Of a stretch of 21,511 nucleotides of DNA, positions 1 to 8,432 are shown piece by piece; within the stretch, counting starts at the first letter, position 1; the number at the start of each line of letters is the position of its first letter. Under the pieces are notes generated by a model. The model saw only the letters and a program-made list of their open reading frames with translations. It did not search any database and was not told the DNA's origin. The stretch spans positions 1-21,511 of IMG/VR virus record IMGVR_UViG_3300027708_000330; one strand, given 5' to 3'. The translations under genes and the position numbers were made by a program. Source of the DNA: a virus.

Positions 1-81
1 AGTTCATTGGATGAACCCAACGTAAATGAATCTGACGACAGTTTGGATTTTATTCGTAGCCTAGCTGGCATCCGTCGTTAA
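1..81 (+). CDS. C-terminal end of an unknown protein (partial)
   Basis: The first 26 codons of the window are open in frame 1 and end at a TAA at 79-81. The fragment is acidic and then ends in a short basic segment (DFIRSLAGIRR). Only the last residues are present, so no function can be given. The next gene starts 20 bases downstream on the same strand, so this is probably the preceding member of the same run of genes. Confidence 0.6.
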   Translation, partial: SSLDEPNVNESDDSLDFIRSLAGIRR

Positions 82-101
82 ATACAACTAAACAATCAAC
101 T

Positions 102-1121
102 ATGGAAATTATAAAGTCAACCAATGGCTTTCCTTATGCATGGAAAGCCGGTCGTGTCGAACATCTAATTAGACAAATACTAGAATCAAAAATCAAACAA
201 CAGCTCACCGTTGAACGAGCAATGATTATCAATCCCACATGGTTGCATGAGAATGATTTGGCTGATCAAATTGCCAGCGCAGACCCAGGGTTTGTTATTT
301 GCCATAACTTTGTGGATCCCGCAGTACCAAAAATATTTGAAGCAGTAGAACAGTCAGGTCGTCCTAATCTCATTATAGGAAACGCTGATCAATATCGTTT
401 AGATTTTTGGGCAATGGTATGCGACTTTTACTTCCGTGATTATCCCGACTATGAACTTGCACCGTTGCCAGATGCACGTAAGTTTATCTGCTTGAATCGT
501 AAACCACACCAACATCGGGTAGCCCTGGTAGAACGTTTACTAGCAGTCAAAGAGCAAGGATTTATCAGTTTGGGCTTGCCCGGTGATCGTGCGCTAACAA
601 TAGACACAGACTTTGATCCAGACCAAGGTATCAACGATGAGTTTGGCAACATGGGCACAGATGAAGGCACAGTCAGTCGTAAAATTAAAAATGACATCTT
701 TAGCCTAGGAGACTTGGCCAATTGGAATCGTAGTTTGCTATGTATAGTAACAGAAACAGAGTTTTCTAACACTAATCCGGCCAACTTTTTTATGAGTGAA
801 AAAACTTGGAAACCGGTACTGGGCTTGCGCCCTTTCTTTGTGTACGGGCAACCGCGTCTGCGTGATTATTTGAAAGCACAGGGATTTGATATATTTGAAG
901 ATATATTTGATTACAGTATTGTAAACGAACGTGCCGGCGATAGAGAACAGCAACAACAGTATGCCACAGTGGCATTAAATGGTATTGCTCGAATAAACAA
1001 TCCGCATCAGGATTATCAAAAGTATTTTTATCGTTGCGTATTGAATCGCATACGTTTCCACGCTTATGTATACGAGCAATGGGATAGACTAAACACGTTG
1101 GATTTGACTCAATATGTTTGA
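102..1121 (+). CDS. EKT-motif glycosyltransferase-like phage protein
   Basis: This 339-residue protein carries SEKTWKP at residues 232-238, followed by RPFFVYG and then an LRDYLKAQGFDIFEDIFD segment. The same layout (F-x-EKT-x(5)-GxPF-h-h-x-G, then LrdxGF-x-TFD) recurs in the gene at 1872. It resembles the nucleotide-sugar-binding half of fucosyltransferase-type (GT-B) glycosyltransferases, where an EK pair contacts the donor phosphate. That resemblance is my inference and was not checked by a search. There is no signal peptide or membrane segment. No clear Shine-Dalgarno sequence precedes the ATG. The gene overlaps the next one by 8 bases. A role in modifying a phage or host glycan fits the neighbouring SGNH hydrolase, but an unrelated virion role cannot be excluded. 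Confidence 0.55.
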   Translation: MEIIKSTNGFPYAWKAGRVEHLIRQILESKIKQQLTVERAMIINPTWLHENDLADQIASADPGFVICHNFVDPAVPKIFEAVEQSGRPNLIIGNADQYRLDFWAMVCDFYFRDYPDYELAPLPDARKFICLNRKPHQHRVALVERLLAVKEQGFISLGLPGDRALTIDTDFDPDQGINDEFGNMGTDEGTVSRKIKNDIFSLGDLANWNRSLLCIVTETEFSNTNPANFFMSEKTWKPVLGLRPFFVYGQPRLRDYLKAQGFDIFEDIFDYSIVNERAGDREQQQQYATVALNGIARINNPHQDYQKYFYRCVLNRIRFHAYVYEQWDRLNTLDLTQYV

Positions 1122-1875
1122 AGTTCCTGCATGGTCCATGATTGACAATCCATATTCCTATGTGATGCACAGACCCAACGAGTCTGCATCAACTAGGTTG
1201 TTAATCACGGTAGGCGATAGCTGGACTTACGGAGACAGCTTGGGTAACACCAAAGTACGCAATGGTATAGACGATACTGATTATAGACTAGCACACGTAT
1301 ACGGCAATGTCATGGCCGAACACATGTGGGCAGACTGGATGAACTTGGCATTACCGGGCGGATCAAATACCCTAATGCTGTCCTGGTTAGAAAAACTGCT
1401 TGCCAAAAATCTCAATTACAATGAAATAATCTGTGTAATTACTCTGACAGAATCTGGCAGACACGAAGATCTAAGATTGATTGATCGTGGCCTGGGCACA
1501 CAACAACAAACATTAGAAAAAATAGTAGCGGTGTCGTATGGGCAAATTCAAACACTGGCATTGCGATATCCCAGGATTAAATTTATTACAGCACATAACT
1601 TCACTGACGCTTGTAGTACAATGCCCGTAAAAAAATCTTGGCTAGAAGTAATGCTGGGTAAAAATATACAAAATAACACACACATTGTGATCAGTGAGCA
1701 CATTGAACAAATGAACTACGAAACACGATTTCCTGATGTACTTGATGTAATGGATCGTGCTAGTGCAAGAATGGATCTACTGGACTCTTGCGAATTTAGT
1801 TTCAAAGAAGACAGTCGGCACCCCACAGAACAAGGGCACGTTATGTGGGCCGAATACTTGTTGACACATCTATGA
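1114..1875 (+). CDS. SGNH/GDSL-type hydrolase-like protein
   Basis: The protein has 253 residues. Block I of the SGNH hydrolase family is visible as GDSWTYGDS at residues 34-42. The last block is visible near the C-terminus as DSRHPTEQGH (Asp about 233, His about 236), which supplies the usual catalytic Asp-His pair. Enzymes of this family remove or transfer acyl groups on sugars, lipids or peptidoglycan. It starts at an ATG that overlaps the preceding gene by 8 bases and ends in an ATGA overlap with the following gene. It is thus translationally coupled between two EKT-motif proteins. This suggests a three-gene glycan-modification unit, for example O-acyl removal or addition on a sugar. No export signal is present, so it probably acts in the cytoplasm or on assembling virions. 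The substrate is unknown. Confidence 0.65.
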   Translation: MFEVPAWSMIDNPYSYVMHRPNESASTRLLITVGDSWTYGDSLGNTKVRNGIDDTDYRLAHVYGNVMAEHMWADWMNLALPGGSNTLMLSWLEKLLAKNLNYNEIICVITLTESGRHEDLRLIDRGLGTQQQTLEKIVAVSYGQIQTLALRYPRIKFITAHNFTDACSTMPVKKSWLEVMLGKNIQNNTHIVISEHIEQMNYETRFPDVLDVMDRASARMDLLDSCEFSFKEDSRHPTEQGHVMWAEYLLTHL

Positions 1876-2834
1876 TAGAACAAGCAGTCACAATAGCCCC
1901 AAACGAGATAGTCATACTCGGACAGTTCTTTGTACACAAGGACTACAGTATCACACGTAAAGATTTGTTGTTAGACATTGTGGCCAAACAGTACAACGGA
2001 CAGCAGATTGTGGTTCGACTATTTGATGGTGAAAACTCAGACTTCAGTGGCTTTGAACGATTCATCAAATACCTATGTGATACTGTGGGTATTCCTTATA
2101 ATACAGTAACATTTGAAACACACAGTCCCAATCTGGATCCGGACTTTAATCTAACACAGTTGAAATTGGGAATCTTTATCAGTGTCAATCGATACTTGCC
2201 TGCGGAGTTTGATCGAGACTTGACTGCGGCTCGATTTGTTGGTACCACACTGGGACGTTATAATTTAAATCGTTTGCGTTTGGCTTACGAGTTGGATACG
2301 GCCTTTACTGGCGATACATATATAACCTTTCAGCCAAACAAGCCATTTATACATGAAACACTCAAACACTTTGGCAGTCACTACGAACGCGAGCTGGCTT
2401 GGTTACAGACCAAAACATTTGATGTGGATCTAGTAAGCAAACATCACATGGGCATGATTGATTGGTATGACGCTTGTCGCAGTTATGGCAATGTTTGGAA
2501 CCGGTTTCAAATTGAAGTAGTAAGCGAAACAGACAGTATAGATAACTTTTGGTTTACCGAAAAGACTGCCAACTGTTTGGCTACGGGCAAGCCGTTTGTG
2601 CTGGTAAGTGGACAAGGCAGCTTGCAACGCCTGCGCGATATGGGATTTGTTACATTTGATACTGTGCTAGATGAAACATATGATCTTGCCAAAACACCAT
2701 ACAGTCGCATAAAACAGTTGACAGCCGCACTCAACAAGTTGTATACTAGCACAGGTAAAGAAGAAAGCATACACGAGCTTTACCGTTTGGCTAGCCAAAA
2801 TCGAGAAATTTACCAAAACTATTGCGTTCGGTAA
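1872..2834 (+). CDS. EKT-motif glycosyltransferase-like phage protein, second copy
   Basis: I place the start at the ATG at 1872, which overlaps the previous stop as ATGA; a GTG nine codons upstream is less likely. The 320-residue product has TEKT at residues 229-232, then GKPFVLVSGQGSLQRLRDMGF and TFDTVLDETYD. This matches the C-terminal layout of the protein encoded at 102, so the two are distant paralogues with largely different N-terminal halves. The fold resembles the donor-binding half of GT-B glycosyltransferases, which is inference. No signal peptide or transmembrane helix is seen. The gene is followed by about 110 bases without a gene, holding a strong promoter, so it is probably the last gene of its transcription unit. 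Confidence 0.55.
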   Translation: MIEQAVTIAPNEIVILGQFFVHKDYSITRKDLLLDIVAKQYNGQQIVVRLFDGENSDFSGFERFIKYLCDTVGIPYNTVTFETHSPNLDPDFNLTQLKLGIFISVNRYLPAEFDRDLTAARFVGTTLGRYNLNRLRLAYELDTAFTGDTYITFQPNKPFIHETLKHFGSHYERELAWLQTKTFDVDLVSKHHMGMIDWYDACRSYGNVWNRFQIEVVSETDSIDNFWFTEKTANCLATGKPFVLVSGQGSLQRLRDMGFVTFDTVLDETYDLAKTPYSRIKQLTAALNKLYTSTGKEESIHELYRLASQNREIYQNYCVR

Positions 2835-2852
2835 TAATTTTAGAAATATTGT

Positions 2853-2882
2853 TTGACAAGCTAAATAATACTGTTATATACT
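2853..2882 (+). promoter_or_regulatory. Sigma70-type promoter for the gp32 gene
   Basis: A perfect -35 TTGACA lies at 2853-2858. TATATA at 2875-2880 (16-base spacer) and TATACT at 2877-2882 (18-base spacer) are both good -10 boxes. It sits about 70-95 bases upstream of the single-stranded DNA-binding protein gene, in the only sizeable gap of this region. A short inverted repeat, CTAGC/GCTAG at 2881-2895, spans the expected start point and could be an operator. Confidence 0.7.
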
Positions 2883-2947
2883 AGCAAGGTGCTAGAATAT
2901 ATCTAGGCATATTTAAAGACCATCTTAATTCATAAAGGAAAAACATC

Positions 2948-3937
2948 ATGGCCACAACGTTAGCAGAAATTAGAGCAAAGCTTCAATCGCAAGATACACG
3001 AGGCGGCAACAAACAATCAGGTGGCGACAACGCTATCTATCCACACTGGAACATTGCAGAAGGTTCCACAACACGCATTAGATTCCTCCCAGACGGTAAT
3101 ACTAAAAACAGCTTCTTTTGGGCTGAACGTGCAATGATCCGTTTGCCATTTGCTGGCGTAAAAGGCCAGGCAGACAGCAAGCCAGTTGTAGTTCAAGTTC
3201 CATGTATGGAAATGTACGGTGCGGCATGTCCAATCTTGGCTGAGGTACGTCCTTGGTTCAAAGATCCTAGCCTAGAGGAAATGGGCCGTAAGTATTGGAA
3301 AAAGAAGAGTTATGTGTTTCAAGGCTTTGTACGTGAGAACGCACTGAGCGATGACAAGACTCCAGCCAATCCAATCCGTCGCTTTACCATCAGCCCACAA
3401 ATCTTTAATATCATCAAGGCGGCCTTGATGGATCCAGAGATGGAAGAATTGCCAACAGACTTGCAACGTGGTTTGGATTTCCAAATTGTTAAAACAAGCA
3501 AAGGCGGCTATGCTGACTACTCTACTTCAAAGTGGTCACGTAAAGAATCTGCCATCACAGCAGAAGAACAAGCCGCGATTGATGAGCACGGCCTGTTTAA
3601 CTTGAGTGACTTTTTACCTAAACAACCTACAGAAACAGAGTTGAAGGTTATCAAAGAAATGTTTGAAGCGTCAGTTGACGGTCAACCATACGATGCCGAC
3701 AAGTGGGGTGCGTACTACAAACCTTACGGTTTAGATACACCCAATGCGGCTCCAAAAGCGTCACACGATGCCGATGCCGATGATACTCCTGCCCCAAAGG
3801 CAGTAGCAAAGCCAGCAGTTATGGCCGAAGATGAAGACGACGCACCAACTCCTACTGCTCCAGTAGAAGCTGCCAAACCTTCTAGCCAAAAGGCAGAAGA
3901 TATTTTGGCAATGATTCGTAATCGTCAGAAGAAATAA
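2948..3937 (+). CDS. 32: Single-stranded DNA-binding protein, T4 gp32 family
   Basis: This is the phage replication and recombination single-stranded DNA-binding protein, which coats single strands cooperatively and works with the replisome, UvsX and UvsY. The 329-residue sequence follows the pattern of aquatic T4-like gp32. It has a short N-terminal self-interaction segment (LAEIRAKLQ), then SGGDNAIYPHWN, an OB-fold core with RIRFLPDGN, LPFAGVKG, RPWFKDPSLEEMGRKYWKKKSY and ADYSTSKW, and a long acidic Ala/Pro/Asp-rich tail from about residue 265. The tail ends in a short Ser/Lys segment. Only two Cys (CMEMYGAAC) lie where T4 gp32 has its zinc site, so zinc binding is doubtful. An AAAGGA ribosome site lies before the ATG. 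The gene has its own strong promoter and is followed by an intrinsic terminator, as expected for a highly expressed single gene. Confidence 0.95.
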   Translation: MATTLAEIRAKLQSQDTRGGNKQSGGDNAIYPHWNIAEGSTTRIRFLPDGNTKNSFFWAERAMIRLPFAGVKGQADSKPVVVQVPCMEMYGAACPILAEVRPWFKDPSLEEMGRKYWKKKSYVFQGFVRENALSDDKTPANPIRRFTISPQIFNIIKAALMDPEMEELPTDLQRGLDFQIVKTSKGGYADYSTSKWSRKESAITAEEQAAIDEHGLFNLSDFLPKQPTETELKVIKEMFEASVDGQPYDADKWGAYYKPYGLDTPNAAPKASHDADADDTPAPKAVAKPAVMAEDEDDAPTPTAPVEAAKPSSQKAEDILAMIRNRQKK

Positions 3938-3953
3938 ATTTAACTGATCGGAT

Positions 3954-3982
3954 GTGGGGGCTTCGGTCCCCACTCTTTCTTT
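3954..3982 (+). terminator. Intrinsic terminator after gp32
   Basis: Bases 3954-3961 pair with 3966-3973 to give an 8-base-pair G+C-rich stem closed by a TTCG tetraloop. A T-rich tail (TCTTTCTTT) follows. It lies directly between the gp32 stop and the ATG of the radical SAM gene, so it should isolate gp32 transcription from the genes downstream. Confidence 0.85.
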
Positions 3983-5104
3983 ATGAATCAGATAAATTCT
4001 ATAGGGCTTGCGCTAGACCCCACAAACATTCCAAGTTTTTTACTAGACTGGGAACTGACCAAGTTGTGTAACTTGGACTGTTCCTATTGTCCCACGGGCC
4101 TAGAAGGCGGACACGATAACTCAACTCGGCATCCAAGTTTGCAGGAGTGTTTGCGTACAATTGATTTCATGTACGAGTACGTGGATCAATACATGCGTCA
4201 TAAGAAAGAATCACAACGCAAAGTGGTATTAAATGTCTATGGCGGGGAAAGTTTATTCCATCCAGATATTGTTGCAATCTTAGAAGCAGTACGCACCAAA
4301 CACAAACAGTATCAAGACAGTTGGTACCTGACCGTAACTTGTACTACCAATGGAGTAGTAGGCCAAACCCAATGGGCTCGAATTGTTCCACTGATAGATG
4401 AGTTTACAGTAAGCTATCACACAGAAAACTATCCTAAACAAAAACAGCAATACTTAGATAACATCTTGTATCTAAAAACAATGGACAAACGATTCAAATG
4501 TGTTGTTATGATGCACAATCGCGAGGACTACTTTGCGGATGCTGAAACAATCGTTGACTTTTGTCGACAACACAATATTCGTCATGTGGTCAAACCCTTG
4601 GACAATCAACAACCGGAGTGGCAGTACACAGGCGAACAATACGGTAAACTTAAGACATATTGGATGTCGCCGATTACTGTGATCAAAGATCGGGTACAAG
4701 CAATTGAAGAAGGGCGTAGTTGTTGTGGCGGCCGTAAATTGAGTCTCAATGGCGATTTAAAATCCAATGTGGGGTTTGTGGCCCGGCAAGGATTTGAAGG
4801 TTGGTCATGTAGTGTAAATTGGTTTTTCTTGTTTGTGCGGCAACTGGATGGTGCTGTGTATACCAATAAAGATTGCCTAATGAGCACAACTGGTAGTGTA
4901 GAACCGCTAGGAAATATCAACAACTCACAACAGATTATAAGTACGCTTAAGGACCAATTGGATACTGGGTCAATGCCCATTATCAAATGTAAGAAACGAA
5001 TTTGTAGGTGCGGGTTCTGTGCCCCAAAAGCCGAAAGTGAAACTGACTTTCGGGAATTAATTAAGAGAAACGTTCCAGTTGACGTTTTTCTAAAAGAGTG
5101 TTAA
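3983..5104 (+). CDS. Radical SAM protein with C-terminal cysteine cluster
   Basis: The 373-residue protein has the canonical iron-sulfur motif CxxxCxxC at C29, C33 and C36 (CNLDCSYC), followed by a VYGGE motif near residue 90 that matches the GGE of radical SAM enzymes. The C-terminal half holds further cysteines (CCGGRK, WSCSVNW, NKDC, then CKKRICRCGFC). These resemble a SPASM/twitch-type region for an extra cluster. Enzymes of this type modify peptides, cofactors or nucleotides; the substrate here is unknown. The ATG follows the gp32 terminator at once and has no visible Shine-Dalgarno sequence. No later in-frame start keeps the cluster motif, so I keep this start. It is inserted between two recombination genes without an obvious functional link to them. 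Confidence 0.85.
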   Translation: MNQINSIGLALDPTNIPSFLLDWELTKLCNLDCSYCPTGLEGGHDNSTRHPSLQECLRTIDFMYEYVDQYMRHKKESQRKVVLNVYGGESLFHPDIVAILEAVRTKHKQYQDSWYLTVTCTTNGVVGQTQWARIVPLIDEFTVSYHTENYPKQKQQYLDNILYLKTMDKRFKCVVMMHNREDYFADAETIVDFCRQHNIRHVVKPLDNQQPEWQYTGEQYGKLKTYWMSPITVIKDRVQAIEEGRSCCGGRKLSLNGDLKSNVGFVARQGFEGWSCSVNWFFLFVRQLDGAVYTNKDCLMSTTGSVEPLGNINNSQQIISTLKDQLDTGSMPIIKCKKRICRCGFCAPKAESETDFRELIKRNVPVDVFLKEC

Positions 5105-5140
5105 ACTAACAAAGTCAATTAATAAACAAGGAAGACTATC

Positions 5141-6259
5141 ATGGCTAAACCATTTGACGTATCAAAATTTCGCAAAAGCATTACCAAAAGCATCGACGGT
5201 ATCAGCGTCGGCTTTACAGATCCAACAGATTGGATCAGTACAAACAACTATGCTCTTAACTATCTAATCAGCGGAGACTTTAACAAAGGTGTTCCGCTTG
5301 GCAAAGTTACTGTGTTTGCTGGTGAGTCTGGCGCAGGTAAAAGTTTTATCTGTTCAGGTAACCTAGTCGCCAATGCACAAAAGCAAGGCATTTATGTTAT
5401 CCTGGTAGACAGCGAAAACGCACTTGATGAAAAGTGGTTACACGCATTGGACGTGGACACAAGCGAAGACAAACTGCTCAAACTCAACATGGCCATGATT
5501 GACGATGTGGGCAAAATGATCAGTGAATTTGTTAAAGAATATAAAACATTGCCCGAAGGTGAACGTCCCAAGGTCCTGTTTGTGGTAGATTCGTTAGGCA
5601 TGCTACTTACTCCCACTGACGTTAACCAGTTTGAAGCTGGTGATATGAAAGGTGACATGGGTCGTAAACCCAAAGCCTTGGCCGCACTGGTTCGTAACTG
5701 TGTAAATATGTTTGGTAGTTTAAATATTGGCCTGGTAACAACAGCACACACATACGCATCACAGGACATGTTTGATCCTGACGACAAGATCAGCGGTGGA
5801 CAGGGTTTTATCTACGCTTCCTCTATCGTTGTAGCTATGCGTAAGTTAAAACTAAAAGAAGATGAAGATGGCAACAAGATCAGTGAAGTCAAGGGTATCC
5901 GTGCCGCTTGCAAGATCATGAAAACACGCTATGCCAAGCCATTTGAATCGGTGCAAGTCAAGATTCCGTATGAAGAAGGTATGAATCCGTATTCGGGTCT
6001 AGTTGATTTGTTTGAGGGCAAAGACTTGCTCAAGAAAGAAGGCAATAGTTTGGTATATACATTGGCCACAGGTGAAATCATCAAGAAGTTCCGTAAGGCA
6101 TGGGAACGAAACGATGACACTTGTCTGGATCAAGTGATGGCAGATTATGTTGCTAACCCACATCAGAAACTGTCTGTTGTTGACGAGATTGAAGCCGAAG
6201 TGACTGCTTTGGTCGACGACAAACCCAAGAAATCTAAAAAAGAGGAAGTAATTGAGTAA
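5141..6259 (+). CDS. uvsX: UvsX recombinase (RecA/Rad51 family)
   Basis: This is the phage strand-exchange protein, which forms filaments on single-stranded DNA for recombination-dependent replication and repair. In the 372-residue sequence the Walker A motif GESGAGKS is at residues 61-68 and Walker B VLFVVD at about 145-150. The DNA-binding loop region lies around DMKGDMGRKPKALAALVRN, and the conserved SGGQGFIYASS stretch follows at about residue 220. The C-terminus is a short Lys/Glu-rich tail. A good AAGGAAGA ribosome site precedes the ATG. The 3' end overlaps the start of the next gene by 8 bases. It acts with gp32 (2948) and UvsY (7726) of the same module. Confidence 0.96.
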   Translation: MAKPFDVSKFRKSITKSIDGISVGFTDPTDWISTNNYALNYLISGDFNKGVPLGKVTVFAGESGAGKSFICSGNLVANAQKQGIYVILVDSENALDEKWLHALDVDTSEDKLLKLNMAMIDDVGKMISEFVKEYKTLPEGERPKVLFVVDSLGMLLTPTDVNQFEAGDMKGDMGRKPKALAALVRNCVNMFGSLNIGLVTTAHTYASQDMFDPDDKISGGQGFIYASSIVVAMRKLKLKEDEDGNKISEVKGIRAACKIMKTRYAKPFESVQVKIPYEEGMNPYSGLVDLFEGKDLLKKEGNSLVYTLATGEIIKKFRKAWERNDDTCLDQVMADYVANPHQKLSVVDEIEAEVTALVDDKPKKSKKEEVIE

Positions 6260-6875
6260 CATACTCATTATTGGTGACAGCTTTGCCGCAGATTGGTCAA
6301 CTAAATACAAAGATTATTTAGGTTGGCCAAATCTGCTTGCAAAACAACACACAGTAACTAACCTTGCACAAGCAGGAGTCAGTGAGTACAAGATCTATCG
6401 GCAGTTGCTTTCAGTTGACAATCTGGAACAATATGATGTTGTTATTGTAGCACATACAAGTCCGTATCGCATACCCACATGGCAGCATCCTATTCACAGC
6501 AATGATTCATTGCACAAAGATGCCGACTTGATTTACGCAGATATTGCTTATCATTCTAAGCGCATTAGGAACATATTCAATAGAAGTTTACGTGGCGCAT
6601 ACGATTTCTTTACCTATCATTATGATTCTGGTTTTTTTGAAGATAGCTACGGTTTGTTTAGAAAAGAAATAAACAGAATTTTACAAGATAAACTGGTTAT
6701 TACTCTTTTGACTTTTGGCGGATATCGGGCTTTAGAAAAAGATGTATTGGACTTTACATATTTGTTAAATACCCAACCGGGCTTAATTAATCACTACAGT
6801 GAACAAGGAAATCAGCTGGTATATCATGGTGTACTGGCCCAGTTACAAACATTATCAAAGGAAAATAAACAATGA
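6252..6875 (+). CDS. SGNH-hydrolase-like protein, possibly divergent
   Basis: The 207-residue reading frame starts at a TTG at 6252 inside the end of uvsX. A GAGGAAG ribosome site lies just upstream, and no ATG precedes the first conserved motif. Residues 3-14 (NILIIGDSFAAD) match block I of SGNH hydrolases with the nucleophile Ser at about residue 10. VIVAHTSPYRIP could be the middle block. The expected C-terminal D-x-x-H appears instead as INHYSEQGN near residues 179-187, so the catalytic Asp may be missing or shifted. The gene ends in an ATGA overlap with the next gene. It differs clearly from the SGNH protein at 1114. The substrate is unknown, and it may be inactive as a hydrolase. Confidence 0.6.
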   Translation: MSNILIIGDSFAADWSTKYKDYLGWPNLLAKQHTVTNLAQAGVSEYKIYRQLLSVDNLEQYDVVIVAHTSPYRIPTWQHPIHSNDSLHKDADLIYADIAYHSKRIRNIFNRSLRGAYDFFTYHYDSGFFEDSYGLFRKEINRILQDKLVITLLTFGGYRALEKDVLDFTYLLNTQPGLINHYSEQGNQLVYHGVLAQLQTLSKENKQ

Positions 6876-7099
6876 GCATGGACATAGAAGTTTTGATTGA
6901 AGCATATACTATTTTAAAACAGTATATCCCACAAAAAGATCGCCAAGAAGCCGCAGACAATCTCATGAGCATAATGGTTGACATGTTGAATGATGAAGAG
7001 CTTGAGCAATTTGGCGGAGCCGATAATACTCTTAAACGTGCTCTTAAAGAATATTCAGCCGACGATGATGAAGTCGAGGACGAAGAAGGTGATTGGTAA
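6872..7099 (+). CDS. Small acidic protein of unknown function
   Basis: The 75-residue protein begins at an ATG that overlaps the previous stop as ATGA, with an AAAGGA ribosome site about 10 bases upstream. Residues 1-60 are predicted to be mostly helical (DIEVLIEAYTILKQYIPQ, EAADNLMSIMVDML). The C-terminus is strongly acidic (DDDEVEDEEGDW). I do not recognise the family. Its place inside the tightly overlapped uvsX-uvsY run suggests an accessory role in recombination or replication, but nothing in the sequence proves it. Confidence 0.7.
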   Translation: MSMDIEVLIEAYTILKQYIPQKDRQEAADNLMSIMVDMLNDEELEQFGGADNTLKRALKEYSADDDEVEDEEGDW

Positions 7100-7736
7100 A
7101 TCGGGGATAATTGATAATTTTTTCACTGAGGCAGAACTGGACCCAGTGATAAAATACCTCTCAAATCTAAAATCAGCATTTGATTACGGCAACGGGATTG
7201 ATGCAAACAACAGTCTGTACCCGTGGTTTGTTAAAAAATGCTTTGTCAAAATACAACAAACGTTTGGCAAAGAACTAATTCTCAGCAGAGTCACATATTT
7301 AAATGATGGTGTTCCTATTTCGTTGCATTCAGACTACTACCAAATGGACGGCAAAGGAACACCCAAGTTTGCAATACTAATTCCAGTGTCGATTAACAAT
7401 GATAGATCGTTCAAAAACAAAGTTCATACTGTGGTGTTTAATGAAACTGATGAATTTTCCAACAAAGAAAACAAGCTAACTACATTGCATTGGAACAAAG
7501 AGTCGTGGTATCGCACCAGATCAATCAAAGAAAATAATGCCATGCAATACCGAGATCAATACCTTGGGCATATTGTCCCTGAAGATCTAGAATGTTTAAC
7601 TGTGCATACTATATCGGAATGGAAGTTTGGCAGTTTGATATACTGGGATTCACGACTATTACATACCAGTGATAATTTTACAAAAAACAATGTTACATCA
7701 AAACAGGCACTAGTACTACACACCTATGTTCTATAA
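7089..7736 (+). CDS. 2OG-Fe(II) oxygenase-like protein
   Basis: I choose a GTG start at 7089, which overlaps the preceding gene by 11 bases. The frame stays open upstream to 6990, but that part only shadows the preceding gene. In the 215-residue product an HxD pair is visible in ISLHSDYY (H80, D82) and a distal His in LLHTSDNF (H192). A basic residue follows about 13 positions later. This is the metal-binding layout of 2-oxoglutarate/Fe(II) dioxygenases on a double-stranded beta-helix. Such proteins are common in T4-like aquatic phages, where their substrates are mostly unknown. The gene overlaps uvsY by 11 bases. Metal ligands are visible, but the 2OG-binding basic residue is only tentatively placed. 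Confidence 0.65.
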   Translation: MIGKSGIIDNFFTEAELDPVIKYLSNLKSAFDYGNGIDANNSLYPWFVKKCFVKIQQTFGKELILSRVTYLNDGVPISLHSDYYQMDGKGTPKFAILIPVSINNDRSFKNKVHTVVFNETDEFSNKENKLTTLHWNKESWYRTRSIKENNAMQYRDQYLGHIVPEDLECLTVHTISEWKFGSLIYWDSRLLHTSDNFTKNNVTSKQALVLHTYVL

Positions 7737-8181
7737 TAAAATTGTTGCCAACCTTGGGGAAATTCCAAACTTCATTGATTACTATGAAGGCGAACTGATT
7801 GCGGCCAAGGCCGATATTAAAATTCGAGGCAATGTAGAACGAGCCCTGAGCAATTTGCCGGGCGAAACAGAACATCGTTTTAATCAATTACAAGAAATTG
7901 AAGCAGTACTAGAATATTTAAATATACAGTTGCGTAAAATACGCCAAACACATTATAAAAAGTATTTGGAAGCATACGCCAGAGCACTTACAAGTCGAGA
8001 TGCTGAAAAATATGCCGAAGCCGAGGACGAAGTGATTGATATGGAAACAATTATCAACGAAGTAGCATTGCTTCGTAACAAATGGTTGGGAGTGATGAAA
8101 GGTATAGAGTCTAAAAACTTTATGCTGGGACACGTTGTTCGTTTAAGAACAGCCGGTATGGAGGACATTGTGGTATCATGA
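7726..8181 (+). CDS. uvsY: UvsY-like recombination mediator
   Basis: The 151-residue, mostly helical and charged protein matches T4 UvsY (137 residues) in length and layout. It starts with a short N-terminal segment, then coiled-coil helices (RFNQLQEIEAVLEYLN, IRQTHYKKYLEAYARAL) and an acidic DAEKYAEAEDEVIDMET stretch. It closes with a segment of the form KNFMLGHVVRLRTAGMEDI. That last segment corresponds to the RGFAIKHIQDMRAFEAG end of T4 UvsY. UvsY loads UvsX on gp32-covered single strands. The presence of uvsX and gp32 nearby supports the call. It overlaps both neighbours, with ATGA at its 3' end. Confidence 0.82.
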   Translation: MFYNKIVANLGEIPNFIDYYEGELIAAKADIKIRGNVERALSNLPGETEHRFNQLQEIEAVLEYLNIQLRKIRQTHYKKYLEAYARALTSRDAEKYAEAEDEVIDMETIINEVALLRNKWLGVMKGIESKNFMLGHVVRLRTAGMEDIVVS

Positions 8182-8432
8182 TAGATTGGAAAACACGAGC
8201 TGATCAATTGTTAGAAGAGTTTGACTTGTGCATCAAGGCCAAGCCCATGCACAATGCAGTAGATATACAATTGGAAAAAGATACAGTTGCAAAGTTTGCA
8301 TATAACTTGGCCACACAGCGAGGGTGGGGATCTGATAGAGAAATTGCCGAAGCAATTTATCAACTTGAGCCCAGACTTGCACAACTTAAAAAGAAATTAA
8401 TTATAGAGATACTACAATATGGGCCTGTTTAA
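8178..8432 (+). CDS. Small protein of unknown function
   Basis: The 84-residue protein starts at an ATG that overlaps the uvsY stop as ATGA and overlaps the methyltransferase gene by 14 bases. It is predicted to be alpha-helical throughout and is moderately basic at the end. It contains DWKTRADQLLEEFD and LEPRLAQLKKKLIIEIL. No motif is recognised. Strict translational coupling to uvsY suggests co-expression. Confidence 0.7.
   Translation: MIDWKTRADQLLEEFDLCIKAKPMHNAVDIQLEKDTVAKFAYNLATQRGWGSDREIAEAIYQLEPRLAQLKKKLIIEILQYGPV

Noticed and set aside
2881-2947. A T4-like autoregulatory pseudoknot in the gp32 leader
   Set aside because: CTAGC/GCTAG forms a hairpin only in DNA or a longer transcript, because its left arm lies at or before the expected start. 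I found no complementary loop pairing downstream for a pseudoknot.
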